Shown here piece after piece: positions 59,610 through 64,000 of a stretch of DNA of 64,000 bases. Location: the NCBI GenBank assembly GCA_030063045.1, contig JAQSEB010000137.1, positions 1,054,001 to 1,118,000 of the forward strand, read 5' to 3'. The stretch is from Pratylenchus scribneri (lineage: Eukaryota; Nematoda; Chromadorea; Rhabditida; Pratylenchidae). Below the pieces are notes generated by a model. It saw only the letters and a list, made by a program, of their open reading frames with translations. It did not search any database and was not told the origin of the DNA. Position 1 is the first letter of the stretch. Each line of letters begins with the position of its first letter. The position numbers and the translations under genes were made by a program.

Positions 59610-62600
59610 ATGAATTGTTCCAATTTTAATTGCGTTGATGATTTGGCATTTTTGTTCATTCGAGCTGATCCAAAATGGTTGGATCCATGTTGTTGTGATT
59701 GTCAAACACACAAAAATGAAGGTTACTTGATGAATGATGAATGACCAAAAATTTGGAATATTTTTTTTGCTCAGGTTTTTTGATTGTCCATTGTTTGCCA
59801 TTAACTTTGGAGGAAGCTAATAATTTTGTCAATAATGTTTCCCATCTTTTACGGGCATTGAACACATTAAACAGAATAACTGCCATTTTATGGTTTAAAA
59901 TTAAATTATTTTTTTTGTCAAAATTATTTAATTTTATTAGTCAATTTTCGTGGTCTCTTCCGGCTTATCGGCAATCCAAAATCCTTGAATTTTGTATTGA
60001 TCTTTTGGATTTTCCCGCCGACTCAATTGGCTTTCAAGCAGTTACAATTTTGGGAAATTTGTTTAAATTACATCGATTGGATTGCGGTTTTTTAAATTGA
60101 ATAAAAAACATTTAAAAATTTCAATGTTTTTAGCCAATTCTTGTTCATTTCAATCCGAATCTTCAAAAAATTCCTCAAATTATTCTTGTGATTGGTCACT
60201 TTCCATTGGGAAAAGATTAATTCCAACAATTGATTCAAAAATAATCAGCAAACAAACGGCAAAAACAATGGTTTTTGTTTGATTTTAATTTTCTTTAATT
60301 TTTTAACATTTTAAGCAAATTCTCCTTCATTCAAATCCGGAATTAAGGCCGAAATTAATGACCGAACAAATTCTCAAAAATTTATATAAACAAATGGAAA
60401 ATACATCAATTGATGCGCAGGCAAAATTCATTCAATAAATTGTTCCAAAATTAAAATTAATAGATTTCGCATTTAATTGTTTCGGACATTTGTGCATCAT
60501 TGTCGAATCGAAATTGTTCAAATGGTCGAATACAATTCCATTTGGAATTAATTAAGCAACAATTATTGAATGAAAATATTAATGTTCGTTTTTTACACTA
60601 AATTTACTTTTTAACATTTCTATTTTTTAGTCAAATGCGAGGAAAACAGTCGAAAATAAATTATTTCCAATTTTGTTGCGTTCACCCGAATCAAAGGCCT
60701 GGTTTTTGGGGGAATTTGCTTCATTTATTGGTAAAAAATGTTAAAAAAATTACAAATAGTTTTTAAAGATTTTCCCCATTTATCATCGACACATTCCCAA
60801 CGCGCTCTCTGCTTTCTACTTCGATTGGCCATTCAACATTCAAATGGATACCGAAATGATTGTTCTCTTCATTGGCTGTATTTATTGAAGGAGGAGGAAA
60901 ATGCTGAACAAATTATGCGGCAAACATTGGAATCCGCCGATTTTGAGGTGGATTTAAATTTGGATAAAATTTTGGGGAAATTTTTAAAAATTACCAAAAT
61001 TTTAATTAATTTTTCTTATTTTAAGACACGCCTTTCTGCCTGGTCTCTTCTCTGTTTCCATCCAAAAAGTTCCCAACCAGTCTTTCCAATTGAAATTCGA
61101 TTAGCTCAACAATTTTTACCCTCAAATTTGCATTTGAAATCTCCATCCGCTCGACAAGCCATTTTTACTCAATTGGATAAAGTAATTCGAAAAAAATATT
61201 TATTTTAATTATATTCATTTTTTAAGCTCATTACCCGCATTCGAGAACATTCAAAATCATTGCTGAAAATATTGGCCAAAAATAGAAGACACACAAATCC
61301 CGAAGAACAATGTCAAATTCAATCATATCGGAATTTTTTCCATTGGCTTCATCAATTGGCATTCAAAAATATTGGTCAGTTAAAATGCGGAATGAATGGT
61401 TGAATGGATGGTCGAATGGGTTATGCGTTGGTTTTCAATTTGGGATCGACCAAAGTTCGAACCCAATTAGAGTAATAATTTTAATGCTGCTAATGATGAA
61501 CCCAAATTAATGATAGGAATTGCCATCCAAGTCCAAGTGTGTTGGGCAGTGCTGGACCATGGATCTCTGAAGCAGCACTTTATTAAAATTTTTGCAATTA
61601 TTTTTAGGAATGTATTAATTTACCCGAAAAATGACTAAATTTACCCGAAATCTTTTGTATCGAAAAATAATTTTTAAAGGCATGCTTGTTTTTTGGCCTT
61701 AAAATCTAGTTATGGCCAAGTAATATGGCCACAAAAATGATTATTTTTGAGACTAAAATTTTCGGGTAAATTCAATCATTTCTGGGTAAATTAAATCAAT
61801 ATTTTTAACCATTTAATTTCTAAATTCATTTAAATCAAATCCAAATTGATCATTTTCAGCAGCCCCAGATTGGCACCAAAATTTGATGACAAATTTGTCG
61901 AATCAACAAAAAGAGAATGGAATTAATTTTGTGGAAAATGGCCAAGAAAATGATAATGAAGAAGAGGAAGAAGATGAAGAGGAAGGAAATATTCCATTTT
62001 GTACACGAATTTCCGCTTTAACTTTGCTTTCCCAATTATATTTGTCATTTCCAATTGAAGAAGACCCATTCTCGATGCATATTCAAATTTGTGAATGGAT
62101 TGGCCAAAATGAATGGCAAAAATTGCTTCAGGCATTGGATGATCGATATGAAGTGTGCCAGGAAATTGCACTGAAATTATTGAATAAATTTTGGCCAAAT
62201 GAAGGAATGCAAAAATATTCTGTGGAAATTCAAATTACGGAAGAGGAATGGATTTTACTTGACATTGCACCTTTTATGCCAAGACATCAACAAGCAATTG
62301 AATATAGGTGAAAATGAAATAAAAAAGAAGACAATTTTACCCTATTTTTATTTCATTTTCATTAAAAGTAGTTTTTGATTTCTTAATAAATCAGAAACCA
62401 GTTTTAGACACTACAAACCTTATAGCTTTGTAAATCTCATCGAAACGCTTCTTTTGACTTATTAAACATTTGCTATTTTATGCTGCGGTCACATAAAAAC
62501 TGCAAAATTTTTGCAGCAAAAAAGATAATGGAAAAAGAGGAGAATTTGTTGCATGCAGTTTTTTTTGCAGAAAATCTCCTCTTTTTCCGTTATCTTTTTT

Positions 62601-64000
62601 GCTGCAAAAATTTTGCAGTTTTATGTGACCGCAGCATTAAATCGAAACTGGACGAGTTAAGTCGTTTAAACCATTTTTCCATTTTTGGTTTTAAACACTT
62701 TAATTTGGGCCAGAATATGTAACATTTTATATGTATACCATACGATGTGTCTCCTCTATGAGATATACAAATTGGTATAATGTTTGTAGGATCTAAAACC
62801 GGTTTCTGATTATTAGAAGTCAAAAAAAAACTAATTATGGGTAAAAAAAATAAAATTTGGGGAAAAAATATATAAAAAAGATATTTTTAAAATTAAAATT
62901 TTAATGGAAAATAATATTCCCATTTTTTGTGAAGATTACGTTTCCTTCTCCCAAAATTGGATTTGAATGCCAAAAATGAATTCATTATAAAATTAATTGG
63001 AAAAATTGATGAAAAATGTGGAATTATGCGAAAAGGAAATCAAAATGATTTGTTGGCTTTGATCCAATCACCGCAACTCCACGCATTGTTGGCAGCATTG
63101 CAAACGGCATTGCCTTTTATTGAATTTGATTTTGGGAAGAAAGGTGGCTGAAATTTAATTTACTTATTTTATTTTATTTAAATATAATTTAATTTAATTA
63201 TTTTTATTTTTAAATATTTTATTTTATTATTTTAATTAAATATAATTTAATTATTTTATTTTTAAATATAATTTAATTAATTTATTTTTAAATTTAATTT
63301 AATTATTTTATTTTTAATTATAATTAATTTTTTTCCTTTACAGAACCACTTTTGGACTGTATTATTTCCCTTTGCCATTTTTGTGCCGATTTAATTTCGC
63401 CCGTCGTCCATTCAATGTCACCTGAAGGATTTTTGCCCAACAATGATCAAATTTTGGATGAATGTAAAATTACTAAATTTTCATAAATGAATTCCATTTT
63501 TTAAATTCAGCCTCATTCATTTGTGCCCAACAATTGGCTCGAACATGTTTTCGAGCCCACCGGGCAATTAGCGAAATTTTTGCGGAAATAATTCGGGAAA
63601 TGCCCAATTCAACATCATTGACGGATGAACAATTAAATGGAATTGGATTTAAATATTTTTGGAAACAATTGACTGAATGCCGACATCGGGGTGCATTCGA
63701 GGCTGCCGCCGAGTCATTCCGAATTGTTTGCCGAAGATTCTGGGAATTCAGTGTGGAAAGGAACGATTTCCCCTGCAATCCTGCCAAATGGATCCATCAA
63801 ATAATGGGCGCATTACTGGGCCAAAATGGTAAAATTCTAATTAGAAATGGCCAATTTTGATTCCAATTTTCAGTGGAACATCGATTTTGTGTGACCCGAC
63901 GAAGTGCGGGTTTGCCCCATTTGGTTTCAACAATATTGGCCACAAATTTGGAAGTAAATTCCCTTTCGGCACAATTTAATTCTACAATTGGCCAATTATT
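59610..64000 (+). CDS. THADA: THADA/Trm732 homologue, 3' end cut by window
   Basis: Armadillo-like protein that partners the 2'-O-methylation of tRNA position 32. Exons: 59610-59721, 59775-59892, 59941-60086, 60134-60270, 60316-60420, 60464-60583, 60632-60730, 60760-60947, 61026-61181, 61227-61374, 61860-62307, 62935-63143, 63344-63463, 63511-63828, 63875 to the edge. Diagnostic DUF2428 sequence is at the end: CRHRGAFEAAAESFRIVC and FCVTRRSAGLPHLVSTILAT match human THADA (SRHRGAFE, TRRSAGIP). An acidic loop (EEEEEDEEEG) lies near 61960. Introns 59893-59940 and 60948-61025 are also open in frame. The 60421-60463 intron uses a GC donor (CAG|GCAAAA). Exon 60632-60730 changes frame near 60660. 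The ATG at 59610 is the first usable start, but the N-terminal part is short for the family, so exons upstream are possible. Confidence 0.85.
61619..61800. mobile_element. TIR element in THADA intron 10, relative of the 55.9-kb element
   Basis: Arms AATTTACCCGAAAAATGACT with a second AATTTACCCGAAA 20 bp inside, reversed at the right end, and a GGCCAAGTAATATGGCC centre. It has the same doubled-terminus plan as 55870-56145, with different terminal bases. Confidence 0.8.
62385..62815. mobile_element. GATGCG-family MITE in THADA intron 11, host of a nested element
   Basis: CAGAAACCAGTTTTAGACAC near 62392 pairs with the complement of GGATCTAAAACCGGTTTCTG near 62790, and AAATCTCATCGAAACGC and GATGTGTCTCCTCTATGAGAT give the family core. 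It is interrupted by the palindromic element 62481-62636. Confidence 0.8.
62481..62636. mobile_element. 156-bp near-perfect palindromic MITE, nested
   Basis: Arms of about 63 bp (TGCTGCGGTCACATAAAAAC...GGAAAAAGAGGAGA) are inverted with one indel and one mismatch around a 30-bp centre. TTA flanks both sides (62478-62480, 62637-62639). The CTGCGKTCACA block is shared with the terminus of the 1681-3779 element. Confidence 0.93.
63155..63335. repeat. AT-only low-complexity tract in THADA intron 12
   Basis: Repeated TTATTTTTAAATATAATTTA units; explains the 200-bp intron. Confidence 0.85.

Noticed and set aside
63473..63787. 104-codon minus-strand frame opposite THADA
   Set aside because: Shadow of the THADA exon 63511-63828, which carries the DUF2428 motif on the plus strand.

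Overview
The window looks like AT-rich nuclear DNA of a nematode. Genes are split by many short introns (about 40-80 bp) with TTTTAG/TTTCAG acceptors, one locus encodes a nematode-type srsx chemoreceptor, and several loci encode lineage-specific secreted proteins. Gene models were assembled by hand from open frames, splice sites and phase checks. Nothing points to a bacterium, virus or organelle. Species is not determinable from the sequence alone; a tylenchine-like nematode is an inference.

Layout. 1-1.64 kb: 3' part of NFU1 (+). 1.68-3.78 kb: a composite terminal-inverted-repeat element with two 73-bp tandem arrays around a fold-back core. 4.57-6.41 kb: secreted protein with three Cys modules (-). 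8.4-9.8 kb: atypical dual-specificity phosphatase (-). 10.8-11.2 kb: hAT-type MITE. 11.2-21.9 kb: gene-poor, one probable small gene at 18.2 kb. 22-25 kb: secreted Gln/Pro/Asn-rich protein (-) with a GC-rich hAT-type element in intron 1. 25.9-35 kb: tandem duplication of a dynamin-related GTPase (DRP1 type); copy 1 has an in-frame stop, copy 2 is intact. 35.5-36.1 kb: small secreted protein. 39.3-45.3 kb: repeat-rich block with a fold-back element, three tandem arrays, an inverted duplication of a coiled-coil gene (one copy intact, one frameshifted) and a galectin-like fragment. 45.5-50.2 kb: three weakly supported genes on the minus strand. 51.3-53.2 kb: secreted glutathione peroxidase (+). 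53.4-55.2 kb: srsx GPCR (-). 56.3-58.5 kb: secreted protein with KANSFG repeats (-). 59.6 kb to the end: THADA/Trm732 homologue (+), cut by the window edge.

There is no operon-like clustering. Housekeeping genes (Fe-S assembly, mitochondrial/peroxisomal fission, tRNA-methylation partner) lie among fast-evolving secreted or receptor genes. What links the loci is repeats: at least two MITE families (a GATGCG-core family and a TACCGTA-ended family) sit in introns of most of the genes. Three predicted introns use GC donors. Apparent frame breaks (about 60.66 kb, 47.75 kb, 36.6 kb) may be real decay or assembly indels.
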